This document shows positions 1 to 5,859 of a stretch of 6,950 nt of DNA, in pieces. The DNA is taken from positions 1-6,950 of the forward strand of contig CAAFXA010000005.1 of NCBI GenBank assembly GCA_900766865.1. The letters run 5' to 3'. Source of the DNA: an uncultured Akkermansia sp. (GTDB lineage: Bacteria; Verrucomicrobiota; Verrucomicrobiia; Verrucomicrobiales; Akkermansiaceae). The position numbers were made by a program, and so were the translations under genes. The first letter of the stretch is position 1; each line of letters starts with the position of its first letter. Under the pieces are notes generated by a model. The model was not told where the DNA came from and made no database searches. It saw only the letters and a program-made list of their open reading frames with translations.

Positions 1-19
1 ACGTGTGCTCTTCCGATCT
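1..19. other. Illumina TruSeq adapter remnant (non-genomic)
   Basis: ACGTGTGCTCTTCCGATCT is identical, from memory, to the 3' end of the TruSeq read-2 adapter and primer. It sits exactly at the window edge. The glutamate decarboxylase reading frame resembles its family only from about base 20 onward, while the codons inside the adapter (T-C-A-L-P-I) do not need to belong to the protein. It is an untrimmed adapter at a contig end, not biology. Confidence 0.95.
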
Positions 20-300
20 CCGCCGTATGCTTCTGCATGAAGAAAGGCTACAATCCCGGCTACAACCTCTACGAGCTCTCCGAACGCCTGCGCATGCGCG
101 GCTGGCAGGTGCCTGCCTTCAGCCTTCCCGCAAATGTGGAGAATGTTGTGGTGATGCGAGTCATGGTACGCCGTGGGTTCACCATGGATATGGCCGCCCT
201 GCTGATGGAAGATGTGAAACGCTCCATGGACTTTCTTGCGAAACATGCCCCCGCACAGCATCTGGAGGAAAAGGAATCCATGACCTTTAAGCACACATAA
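20..300 (+). CDS. gadB: Glutamate decarboxylase, C-terminal fragment (5' end missing)
   Basis: PLP-dependent glutamate decarboxylase converts L-glutamate to GABA and CO2, consuming a proton, and commonly serves cytoplasmic acid resistance together with a glutamate/GABA antiporter. About 92 codons remain here, in the frame whose first whole genomic codon is at base 22. They match the C-terminal part of E. coli GadA/GadB by recall: SAVCF, then GYNLYELSERLRMRGWQVPA, then VVVMRVMVRRGF, ending in the family signature FKHT. The His in that tail corresponds to the residue that in E. coli GadB closes the active site at neutral pH, so this kind of pH gating is plausible here. The PLP lysine and catalytic core lie upstream, outside the window. 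The gene is cut by the contig end and not necessarily broken in the cell. No antiporter gene is visible downstream; a hairpin ends transcription at once. Confidence 0.93.
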
Positions 301-316
301 ATCATTACGATGTACA

Positions 317-360
317 GATGACGAAGGACGAAGTTTAGCTTCGTCCTTCGCATCTATTTC
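317..360. terminator. Hairpin terminator shared by convergent genes
   Basis: A perfect 12-bp stem, CGAAGGACGAAG (322-333) with CTTCGTCCTTCG (339-350) around the loop TTTAG, is extended by GATG (317-320) pairing with CATC (351-354) across one bulged A. It lies between the stop of the decarboxylase (300) and the stop of the minus-strand gene (371), so it probably ends both transcripts. The following T-run is poor on both strands (CTATTTC on plus), so the efficiency of intrinsic termination is uncertain. Confidence 0.75.
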
Positions 361-370
361 TCCGAGCATC

Positions 371-664
371 TCATCCGGTTCTCCTGCATTTGCGGGGACG
401 GAGGCCTCGGGGATAACTGGTGACAGGCTGCTCCTCGCGGCACTCTGCAAAGGCGAGTTCCGGCTGCCCGGGATGATGGCGCAGACTCTCCAGCACCTTG
501 TTGCGGGTAGCAACGGCCGCAGCCAGAGATTCCTGCTCTCCGCCATATTGCCTGTCGGAGAAATATCGGGTAAAATGCACCTGATTCCGGCAGAGTGTAA
601 CCCTCCACCCCTGGAAAGAGGTGAACTCATACGTGAAACGCGTAATATTACGAATTGGTTTCAT
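371..664 (-). CDS. Small AP2-like DNA-binding protein
   Basis: The predicted protein has 97 residues from ATG at 664. Residues about 6-60 look like a prokaryotic AP2 (integrase/ERF-type) DNA-binding domain: GWRVTLCRNQVHFTRYFSD, then YGG, then an alanine-rich helix (SLAAAVATRNKVL). This follows the family pattern of a three-stranded sheet with G-W/Y-x-V and F-S-D-x-x-YGG, then one helix. The C-terminal 35 residues are basic and unstructured (RGLRPRKCRR). No nuclease domain accompanies it, unlike many phage AP2-HNH proteins, so a transcriptional or structural DNA-binding role is inferred. The frame is open back to a GTG at 739 (122 aa), but the promoter found at 675-703 lies inside that extension and its -10 covers the ATGs at 676 and 679, so 664 is preferred. 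It is divergent from the RHH gene at 773 and convergent with gadB. There is no Shine-Dalgarno. Confidence 0.68.
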   Translation of the reverse strand: MKPIRNITRFTYEFTSFQGWRVTLCRNQVHFTRYFSDRQYGGEQESLAAAVATRNKVLESLRHHPGQPELAFAECREEQPVTSYPRGLRPRKCRRTG

Positions 665-674
665 AACGCTGCGC

Positions 675-703
675 ATCATACCTGTTTTACTACCAATGGT
701 CAA
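675..703 (-). promoter_or_regulatory. Sigma70-type promoter of the AP2-like gene
   Basis: Read on the minus strand: -35 TTGACC (703-698), a 17-bp spacer, and -10 TATGAT (680-675). Each hexamer matches the consensus at five of six positions. The expected transcription start near 668 is only about four bases before ATG 664, so the mRNA would be nearly leaderless. This agrees with the missing Shine-Dalgarno and decides the start codon. Confidence 0.68.
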
Positions 704-734
704 CAAATATTGGACGTAATACCGGTAACTGTGC

Positions 735-763
735 TTCACACGCTTGGTTTTATCTGCTATTCT
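735..763 (+). promoter_or_regulatory. Candidate promoter of the RHH gene
   Basis: -35 TTCACA (735-740), a 17-bp spacer, and -10 TATTCT (758-763). Transcription would begin near 770, two to four bases before ATG 773, again nearly leaderless. Between this -35 and the divergent -35 at 698-703 lie about 31 bp with the palindrome TACCGGTA (720-727), a possible operator for either of the two flanking DNA-binding proteins. The -10 is only a moderate match. Confidence 0.45.
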
Positions 764-772
764 GCATCTGCT

Positions 773-1000
773 ATGAACCTCAAGTCCATCACATTCCGCT
801 GTTCAGCAGTCCTGCGTTCCCGCCTCAACACCGCCATGCTCGCCGCCCCCGGAGAGAGCCAGACCACCTTCATTGCGTCCGCACTGGAAGCCTTCCTCTC
901 CTTTGTGGAACAGGAGGAAATCGCCTCGCTCGACCTCTTCCAGCTGGTGGAACGCATTGATGCCACGGGCAGCGGCAGCAGCTTCTCCTCGCAAGCCTGA
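773..1000 (+). CDS. Small ribbon-helix-helix (CopG/Arc-like) protein
   Basis: This is a 75-residue protein. Residues 4-49 have the layout of a ribbon-helix-helix fold: a short strand (KSITFRC), a first helix (AVLRSRLNTAMLAA), a turn (PGES), and a second helix (QTTFIASALEAFLSFVEQEE). These proteins bind DNA as dimers through the paired N-terminal strands and usually repress, often their own promoter. The C-terminal 25 residues end in a Ser/Gly-rich tail. The frame is open upstream to 473, but that part runs antisense to the AP2-like gene. ATG 773 starts exactly where the RHH pattern starts and fits the promoter at 735-763. No toxin gene follows, only a terminator, so this is more likely a free-standing regulator than an antitoxin. 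The fold call rests on pattern alone. Confidence 0.65.
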   Translation: MNLKSITFRCSAVLRSRLNTAMLAAPGESQTTFIASALEAFLSFVEQEEIASLDLFQLVERIDATGSGSSFSSQA

Positions 1001-1028
1001 CAGCCCGGAAAGCTCTCACCCCATATCC

Positions 1029-1069
1029 ATGCGCCATGATTTTAGCTCATGGCGCATTTTTTTCTTTTC
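1029..1069 (+). terminator. Strong intrinsic terminator after the RHH gene
   Basis: A perfect 11-bp stem, ATGCGCCATGA (1029-1039) and TCATGGCGCAT (1047-1057), with a 7-base loop is followed at once by TTTCTTTTC-type U-rich sequence (1058-1068). It isolates the phosphorylase gene from the unit upstream. Confidence 0.92.
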
Positions 1070-1093
1070 TAAACACCCATGTTAGTGTATAAA
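1065..1093 (+). promoter_or_regulatory. Candidate promoter of the phosphorylase-like gene
   Basis: -10 TATAAA (1088-1093) lies 17 bp after TTTTCT (1065-1070), a poor -35 formed by the T-run of the preceding terminator. The -10 is good but the -35 is weak, which could mean activator dependence. The expected start near 1100 gives a leader of about 70 nt. Confidence 0.4.
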
Positions 1094-1100
1094 TGCACAT

Positions 1101-1156
1101 TGTGGAACGCGCTTTTTCCGCTGCGTGCGCAGCTCCACACCAGTAACGCGAAAAAG
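1101..1156 (+). promoter_or_regulatory. Structured 5' leader with two competing pairings
   Basis: Pairing A joins TGTGGA (1101-1106) with TCCACA (1134-1139) around an inner GCTGC/GCAGC hairpin (1120-1124 with 1129-1133, loop GTGC). Pairing B joins CTTTTTC (1112-1118) with GAAAAAG (1150-1156), extendable by GC/GC across a bulged C. In B the inner GC steps use bases 1120-1121, which A also needs, so the two compete in part. AACGCG occurs at 1107 and again at 1145. It could be a leader switch or simply a stabilising 5' structure. It matches no riboswitch class I know. Confidence 0.35.
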
Positions 1157-1170
1157 ATAAACACCGAAAG

Positions 1171-2847
1171 ATGAGCACCTCCTCTTTTTTACCGGCTCAG
1201 TACGCACACCCGTACGAGATTGACCCCAAATACAGCAAATCTGTGGCCTACTTCTGCATGGAGTACGCCATCGACAACGTCTTCAAAATCTACTCCGGCG
1301 GTCTCGGCTACCTGGCCGGCTCTCACATGCGCTCCGCCGGCACCCTGCGCCAGAACCTCGTAGGTGTGGGCATCCTCTGGTCCTACGGCTACTACAACCA
1401 GATTCGTGCCGAGGACGGCTCCATGGCCGTACAATACCGCAAGAAGGAATACGCCTTCCTGGAGGACCACAACATCAAGTTCCTCATCCACATCTGCAAT
1501 GCCCCCGTTTGGGTGAAGGCATACTACCTGCGCCCGGAGGTATTCGACACAGCGCCCATGTTCTTCCTCTCCACCGACCTGCCGGAGAACGATGCCGTGA
1601 GCCGCTCCATCACCCAGCGCCTCTACGACAGCAACCCCATGACCCGCATCTCCCAGTACATCGTGCTGGGCCAGGGTGGCGCCCGACTCTTCGAAGAACT
1701 GGGCGTGGAACCGGAGATTTACCACATGAACGAAGCCCACGCCATCGGCGCCGCCTTCAACATGCTCGCCCGCAACGGCGGCAACGTGGAAGAGGTACGC
1801 AAGCGCTTCGTCTTCACCACCCACACCCCGGAGGAAGCCGGCAACGAGAAGATGGACATTAACCTCATGGCCAACTTCTCTTTCTTCGATGGCCTCTCCC
1901 TCGACCAAGTGCGCAGCATGCTCAAGCTCGACCCCCATGAGCAGACCTTCAACTACACACTAGCCGCCCTGCGCCTCTCCCACATGGCCAACGGCGTGAG
2001 CGAACTGCACGGCGAAGTCTCCCGTCAGATGTGGCAGGGCTACTCCGACATCTGCCCCATCACCCACGTCACCAACGCACAGAACGTCTCCTACTGGCAG
2101 GATGCCGAGCTGGCAGAAGCCTTTGCCGCACGCGACAAACGAGCCTTCATGGCCCGCAAACGCGCCCTCAAGAAAGACCTCTTCCGCATGGTGGGTGAGC
2201 AAACCGGCCACCTCTTCGACCAGGACACCCTCACTATCGTCTGGGCTCGCCGCTTCGCCGCCTACAAGCGCCCCGCTCTCATCACAGACAACCCCGTCAT
2301 GTTCGAGCGCATGTTGCAGCGTACCAATCGTCCCGTGCAGATGATCTGGGCCGGTAAGCCCTACCCCACGGACTTCACCGCTGTGGACATCTTCAACCAG
2401 CTCAACAAGCTCAGCGAGAAATACCCCCGCTGCGCCGTACTCACCGGCTACGAGCTGGCCCTCTCCCGCCTGCTCAAGAACGGCTCGGACATCTGGCTCA
2501 ACAACCCCGTTGTCACTCGCGAGGCCTCCGGCACTTCCGGCATGTCTGCCGCCATGAACGGCTCCATCACCATCTCCACCAACGATGGCTGGGTGCGCGA
2601 GTTCGCCCGCGATGGCCACAACTGCTTCATGATTCCCGAGGCAAAACCCGGCCTCTCTGCAGAAGCCCGCGACCGCTCCGACCGCGACCACTTCTACAAC
2701 ATCCTGGAATCCCGCGTGCTGCCGCTCTACTACGACAACCGCGACGCCTGGAACGACATCGTATTCAACGCCATGGAAGACATCTCCCCCGCCTTCAACT
2801 CCGACCGCATGGCAGACGAGTACTACTCCAAGATGTACAACGTGTAA
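1171..2847 (+). CDS. glgP: Alpha-glucan phosphorylase homologue (GT35) lacking the PLP lysine
   Basis: The 558-residue cytoplasmic protein belongs to the short GT35 group (alpha-glucan family phosphorylases, versus about 800-850 aa for classical glycogen phosphorylase). Active members release glucose-1-phosphate from glycogen or maltodextrin using the PLP phosphate. Visible motifs are the glycine loop YSGGLGYLAG (41-50), HMNEAH (185-190), FTTHTPEEAG (215-224, with H218 aligned to rabbit His377), ANGVSELHGEVS (273-284), WARRFAAYKR (358-367, aligned to the Arg569/Lys574 region), WLNNP (442-446) and EASGTSGMSAAMNG (451-464). In the last motif the family has Lys where Ser459 (TCT, 2545-2547) stands. 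That Lys, rabbit Lys680, forms the Schiff base with PLP. Either activity is lost or another residue serves. Family membership is secure and phosphorylase activity is doubtful. The gene is monocistronic, with terminators on both sides and no other glycogen gene nearby. ATG 1171 is preceded only by GAAAG abutting the start. Confidence 0.88.
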   Translation: MSTSSFLPAQYAHPYEIDPKYSKSVAYFCMEYAIDNVFKIYSGGLGYLAGSHMRSAGTLRQNLVGVGILWSYGYYNQIRAEDGSMAVQYRKKEYAFLEDHNIKFLIHICNAPVWVKAYYLRPEVFDTAPMFFLSTDLPENDAVSRSITQRLYDSNPMTRISQYIVLGQGGARLFEELGVEPEIYHMNEAHAIGAAFNMLARNGGNVEEVRKRFVFTTHTPEEAGNEKMDINLMANFSFFDGLSLDQVRSMLKLDPHEQTFNYTLAALRLSHMANGVSELHGEVSRQMWQGYSDICPITHVTNAQNVSYWQDAELAEAFAARDKRAFMARKRALKKDLFRMVGEQTGHLFDQDTLTIVWARRFAAYKRPALITDNPVMFERMLQRTNRPVQMIWAGKPYPTDFTAVDIFNQLNKLSEKYPRCAVLTGYELALSRLLKNGSDIWLNNPVVTREASGTSGMSAAMNGSITISTNDGWVREFARDGHNCFMIPEAKPGLSAEARDRSDRDHFYNILESRVLPLYYDNRDAWNDIVFNAMEDISPAFNSDRMADEYYSKMYNV

Positions 2848-2873
2848 CCCCCCCTTACACCCCGCACCTTCCC

Positions 2874-2908
2874 ATCCCCCGCCCGGCCTTGCCCGGCGGG
2901 GGATTTTG
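2874..2908 (+). terminator. Intrinsic terminator after the phosphorylase-like gene
   Basis: The stem CCCCCGCC (2876-2883) with GGCGGGGG (2895-2902) is extended by AT/AT at the base, with an inner GGC-CTT-GCC hairpin beyond a C/C mismatch. TTTT (2904-2907) follows. Very stable stem, short T-run. Confidence 0.85.
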
Positions 2909-3027
2909 CTACCATCTTTCAGGCTGCCTTCGTGCGTGCGCAGCACAATATCCAATCCCGGCTCTTCGTCAGGTTCTGTTATCCGGGGCTTGTCAAAATA
3001 GCGATAAGCAAAAAGGACCAAAAATCC

Positions 3028-3055
3028 TTGCAAATGCAGGCCTAGCTGATATAAT
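3028..3055 (+). promoter_or_regulatory. Promoter of the four-gene membrane unit
   Basis: -35 TTGCAA (3028-3033), a 16-bp spacer, and a perfect -10 TATAAT (3050-3055) preceded by the extended -10 TG (3047-3048). Transcription would start near 3062, leaving a leader of about 34 nt before ATG 3096. This is the best promoter in the window. The rest of 2909-3095 holds only weak 5-bp inverted repeats (AAGGA/TCCTT just upstream of the -35, and GCTGC/GCAGC at 2923-2944) and no credible gene. Confidence 0.75.
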
Positions 3056-3095
3056 TGCCGGTGTAAGGAACAGAACGCTTTCCCCGAACACACCT

Positions 3096-3848
3096 ATGGA
3101 TAACAATCTCCCCCCGGATATGGCAAAAGCCCCTGCAGCCGAGTTGCAGGCGGGGGAGCAGGTGATGTGGGCAGAGCGTAAAAGCCCGAGTTGGGACAGG
3201 GATAAACTTATTCTTTTGGTGCTTGCGGGCATCTTCCTCCTGGTGAGTTGCGTGTTGCTTTACTATAAACCATGCATGGCGCATGCAGCCTGGCTGTTAC
3301 TGCCGGCAGTGCCACTGGTGCTGCTGCGTTACCTGTGGCTGCGGGATGCCGGCATCTATTACACTCTTACGAACAAAAGAGCCATCATTACAGAAGCGCC
3401 CCTGTGGGGCAGCAGGCACACCACTATTGCCGTGCCTCTGCAACCGCGGCTTATCAGCAACTGCAAACACCGCCACGACTGTGCAGATTACTACTTCATC
3501 AGCTACACAGGCGGGGTGTTCACAAAAGACGGCTTCCTGAACATCCGCTCCACCACGCAGCTGGAGGAGCAGCTTTCCCGCCTGGGGCTCAGCCTTCCCG
3601 CACCGCAGGAGAATCGCCCCCTCACCGAGTGCCCGCGCCCCACACCGCACCTCAGCCGCCTCCAATACATCCTCAACTACCTTCTTTGCTGCGACATTGC
3701 ACAAGAACTCATCGACTCTGCCACCGGACAATACATCGCGCAGGGTTGCCTCACTCTGCTGCTCGTCTTGCTTATATGGCGTACCATACCGGTAGAACGC
3801 CGCATGAGCAAAGAGTCTCACCACCTGTTTACCCCGAAAGAATCATGA
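3096..3848 (+). CDS. Membrane protein with PH-like domain
   Basis: This is a 250-residue inner-membrane protein with no assigned function. After a short cytoplasmic start with GEQVMWAER (20-28) come two membrane segments (about 38-57 and 63-82), then a beta-rich region (about 86-150) opening with IYYTLTNKRAII. The Y-x-L/V-T-N-x-R-hydrophobic pattern is typical of bacterial PH-like domains, which usually sit on the cytoplasmic face and bind partners or lipids. A proline-rich linker, LQY (189-191) and a last hydrophobic stretch (about 216-228) follow, then the tail HHLFTPKES. It resembles the next protein along most of its length (GE-x2-hydrophobic-WA, YxLTNxRA, ADY, DGFL, LGLSLP versus LGITLP), so the two are probably duplicates. 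ATG 3096 follows the strong promoter; there is no Shine-Dalgarno. Its stop overlaps the next start by four bases (ATGA), implying translational coupling. Confidence 0.7.
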   Translation: MDNNLPPDMAKAPAAELQAGEQVMWAERKSPSWDRDKLILLVLAGIFLLVSCVLLYYKPCMAHAAWLLLPAVPLVLLRYLWLRDAGIYYTLTNKRAIITEAPLWGSRHTTIAVPLQPRLISNCKHRHDCADYYFISYTGGVFTKDGFLNIRSTTQLEEQLSRLGLSLPAPQENRPLTECPRPTPHLSRLQYILNYLLCCDIAQELIDSATGQYIAQGCLTLLLVLLIWRTIPVERRMSKESHHLFTPKES

Positions 3849-4888
3849 ATACCTTGCCAAACGAACTCAGAAACGCCACAAGCTCTGCCCTAGAGGAAGG
3901 GGAAGAATTGCTGTGGGCACAAAGGCGGCACAAGCGAGTAGACAAAAACTGCGCTCTCTGTACCATTTGCGGCTTGCTTTTCCTGGGGCTTGCCATCGCC
4001 TGTCTGGTACATACGGACGCGTTCGATGTCAAAAAACTCACAGGCCTGGGTGTTTTTGCCATCTTGTCCCTTATCGGCCTGGGCACCGCAGCTATCACCT
4101 ACCGCTACAATCCCCGCATTATCTACGCCCTCACAAACAGGCGGGCTCTGGTATTTCTGCCGGGCATTCTGACATCGCCCATTGTATACGCCGCGCCCCT
4201 CAGCCCCAAGCTGGTACACCGCGTGGTGCGCCGCCACAACGGCACAGCAGACTACCTGATGTTCAACGTGGAAATAGGCAAACACACCAATGTGGATGGT
4301 TTCCTCTATGTACAAGAGCCAGATAAGCTGGACGCCATCTTCGCACAACTGGGCATCACCCTGCCAGAGGCCGGAACGAAGCAACCCATATCCTACCGTA
4401 TACAGTACATCCCCCCGGCCGCCCTGGCCATCACAGGCTGGCTGGTGGGTGCCCTGCTGATACTGGGGCTGCTCCTGCCCTTCACCGCCAAGGTAAACGG
4501 AGCCGACCTCTACCTGCGCGGAGAGAGTGCGGAAGCCCTCATCATCGGCCACGAAAAACGGACGAAACGCGGAGGCCGCCGGGTAAAACGGCAAGTCACC
4601 CGCTATTACCCCCTGTTCTCCTACATCAACCAAGAGGGGAAACCCTGCCGCGCCAAGGATATACACGGCGACAAAAAACCGGACTGGAGGCCGGGAGAAA
4701 AAACGAACATATTCTACGACCCGGCCGAGCCGAAACGAGCCACCCGCAAAGATGAGAGTATATTACTAATTCCCGGTCTGGTGCTGCTGATTGGGCTCTG
4801 GATGCTGTGGCGCTTCCACAAATCCGCACAACGCCTCCGGGCCGATAGTACCGGGACTTATCGTCTGTTCTCCGCACAGGAACTCTGA
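3845..4888 (+). CDS. Membrane protein: PH-like plus DUF3592-like domains
   Basis: The protein has 347 residues and is predicted to span the membrane four times. The N-terminal half parallels the preceding protein: GEELLWAQR (19-27), membrane segments at about 36-55 and 66-86, and a PH-like region (about 90-157) starting IIYALTNRRALV, with ADYLMF and DGFLYV. Then comes IQY (187-189), a third membrane segment (about 190-213), and a soluble domain (about 225-300) with the layout of DUF3592: a strand-rich stretch, YYPLFSYINQEGK (254-266), a PGEKTNIFYDPAEPKRAT block (283-300), and a closing membrane segment (306-323). Function is unknown in the family. A strongly basic patch (KRTKRGGRRVKRQ, 238-250) interrupts the domain. 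ATG 3845 overlaps the upstream stop, and a stop at 4886-4888 is followed three bases later by the next start. The domain names rest on pattern only. Confidence 0.72.
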   Translation: MNTLPNELRNATSSALEEGEELLWAQRRHKRVDKNCALCTICGLLFLGLAIACLVHTDAFDVKKLTGLGVFAILSLIGLGTAAITYRYNPRIIYALTNRRALVFLPGILTSPIVYAAPLSPKLVHRVVRRHNGTADYLMFNVEIGKHTNVDGFLYVQEPDKLDAIFAQLGITLPEAGTKQPISYRIQYIPPAALAITGWLVGALLILGLLLPFTAKVNGADLYLRGESAEALIIGHEKRTKRGGRRVKRQVTRYYPLFSYINQEGKPCRAKDIHGDKKPDWRPGEKTNIFYDPAEPKRATRKDESILLIPGLVLLIGLWMLWRFHKSAQRLRADSTGTYRLFSAQEL

Positions 4889-4891
4889 ACC

Positions 4892-5803
4892 ATGGAAACG
4901 CCACCCGACATAGCCAGCCTGTTTTCCCTCACCCCGCAACAAGTGCGGGTAGTACGAGGTAGTGCCAGCGGACACAACAAAGACTTCATCGTGCGCCTGG
5001 GTTCCGCAGAACTGCAGGTGCAGGCACATGCCACCATCATGCGGCTGGCGCTCACCTATGGCAACGCCAGGCTGGAAATGCAGCTGCAATTCCCCCGCCT
5101 GCTCGTCCTCTCCAATAGCCGCCGCATGCGCCTGCCTGCCGGAGCCACCGGCAGCATCACCCTCAACGGCAAGCCCCTGGCTCACTTCCGGAACAACACC
5201 GCCACCCTCTGCTCCACACCTGGGCACAGCCTGACAGTGCAGGAGGACACCCCTGCACGCCGCTACCTGTGGGCACGCTCACAGGGGCTGAGCCGCTGGC
5301 AGGCCGTGCGCTACAGCAATGCCCGCAGCGCCATTGTGCTGGCACCGCAAGCTGCCTTTGCCGGCTTTGGCGGAGACCCGGCGCACAGCCCGCTACTGCC
5401 ACCATCGGATGCCGCCGCAGCTGCCACACTGCCATCGGAACTGCAATACACCCTGCTGGCGCTCTGCCTTGCCTGGTGCGCCTTGGCTCCCGGCATGGAC
5501 AGCTTCATTAAAAGCGAGGATACGCCGCTGTATGGCAGGCCTGTAGCAGACCTGCCCTCCTTTTCCACCCATGGCGCCGCCCCCAACATCACACCGCCTC
5601 CCGCAGCCCCGGCTGAGCGATGGCTTGTTCAGCTGATATGCTTCGGCATATTCAATGCCCTGGTCTGCATTGCCTGCCTTTTCTTCGCAGCACTCAACCT
5701 GAAAGGTTTCAGCCTCAGCGGCCTGCTGTACTGCCTGCTCTGGCTCGCCGGTGCTGCCGCCATTATCCTGCTCAACCGCAGCAACCACAGGCAGCCCCGC
5801 TAA
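4892..5803 (+). CDS. Unrecognised membrane protein with beta-rich N-terminal part
   Basis: I do not recognise this 303-residue protein. Residues 1-165 look soluble and strand-rich (VRVVRG, FIVRLG, LTYGNARLEMQL, ATGSITLNGK), with no signal peptide, so this part probably lies in the cytoplasm. A Pro/Ala-rich linker (168-180) leads to a hydrophobic segment (about 184-200) opened by SELQY. A proline-rich loop (about 218-240) follows, then two clear membrane segments (245-268 and 274-294) and a basic tail (RSNHRQPR). The LQY just before a hydrophobic segment recurs in both upstream proteins (LQY, IQY), which hints at a shared membrane-entry element. The start is three bases after the upstream stop, with AGGA about ten bases before the ATG, so this gene is translated from the same mRNA. 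It may work in a complex with the two PH-like proteins. Confidence 0.7.
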   Translation: METPPDIASLFSLTPQQVRVVRGSASGHNKDFIVRLGSAELQVQAHATIMRLALTYGNARLEMQLQFPRLLVLSNSRRMRLPAGATGSITLNGKPLAHFRNNTATLCSTPGHSLTVQEDTPARRYLWARSQGLSRWQAVRYSNARSAIVLAPQAAFAGFGGDPAHSPLLPPSDAAAAATLPSELQYTLLALCLAWCALAPGMDSFIKSEDTPLYGRPVADLPSFSTHGAAPNITPPPAAPAERWLVQLICFGIFNALVCIACLFFAALNLKGFSLSGLLYCLLWLAGAAAIILLNRSNHRQPR

Positions 5804-5859
5804 ATCTCTGCCTGAAAGCGCCTCCCCTGAATACAGCAAATCACCCCAACTCCATCAAC

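Noticed and set aside
665..739. GTG start at 739 for the AP2-like gene
   Set aside because: The added 25 codons contain the -35/-10 promoter and are not part of the domain. It remains possible if that promoter is not used.
473..772. N-terminal extension of the RHH gene (100 extra codons)
   Set aside because: It lies antisense to the AP2-like gene and across both divergent promoters. The RHH pattern begins right at ATG 773.
773..1000. RHH protein as antitoxin of a toxin-antitoxin pair
   Set aside because: A strong terminator follows directly, and the only neighbour is the divergent AP2-like protein, which does not resemble a toxin.
1189..1938. Long antisense reading frame (249 codons) opposite the phosphorylase-like gene
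   Set aside because: The opposite strand matches GT35 motifs along its whole length, and this translation is an artefact of GC-rich codon use with no recognisable domain or start signal.
1122..2944. The 12-mer TGCGTGCGCAGC at 1122-1133 and 2933-2944, flanking the phosphorylase gene
   Set aside because: One repeated 12-mer is expected by chance in about 7 kb, more so in GC-rich sequence, and the flanks differ, so it is not called a mobile-element border.
1960..3093. 377-codon minus-strand frame spanning the end of the phosphorylase gene and the intergenic region
   Set aside because: It runs through the phosphorylase terminator and over the strong plus-strand promoter at 3028-3055, with low-complexity V/G/E-rich composition typical of antisense frames. 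Only its first 60 codons lie outside the coding gene, and they resemble nothing.
5620..5859. 80-codon extension upstream of the secreted coiled-coil gene
   Set aside because: It overlaps the end of the membrane protein in another frame, and a clear signal peptide starts at ATG 5860.
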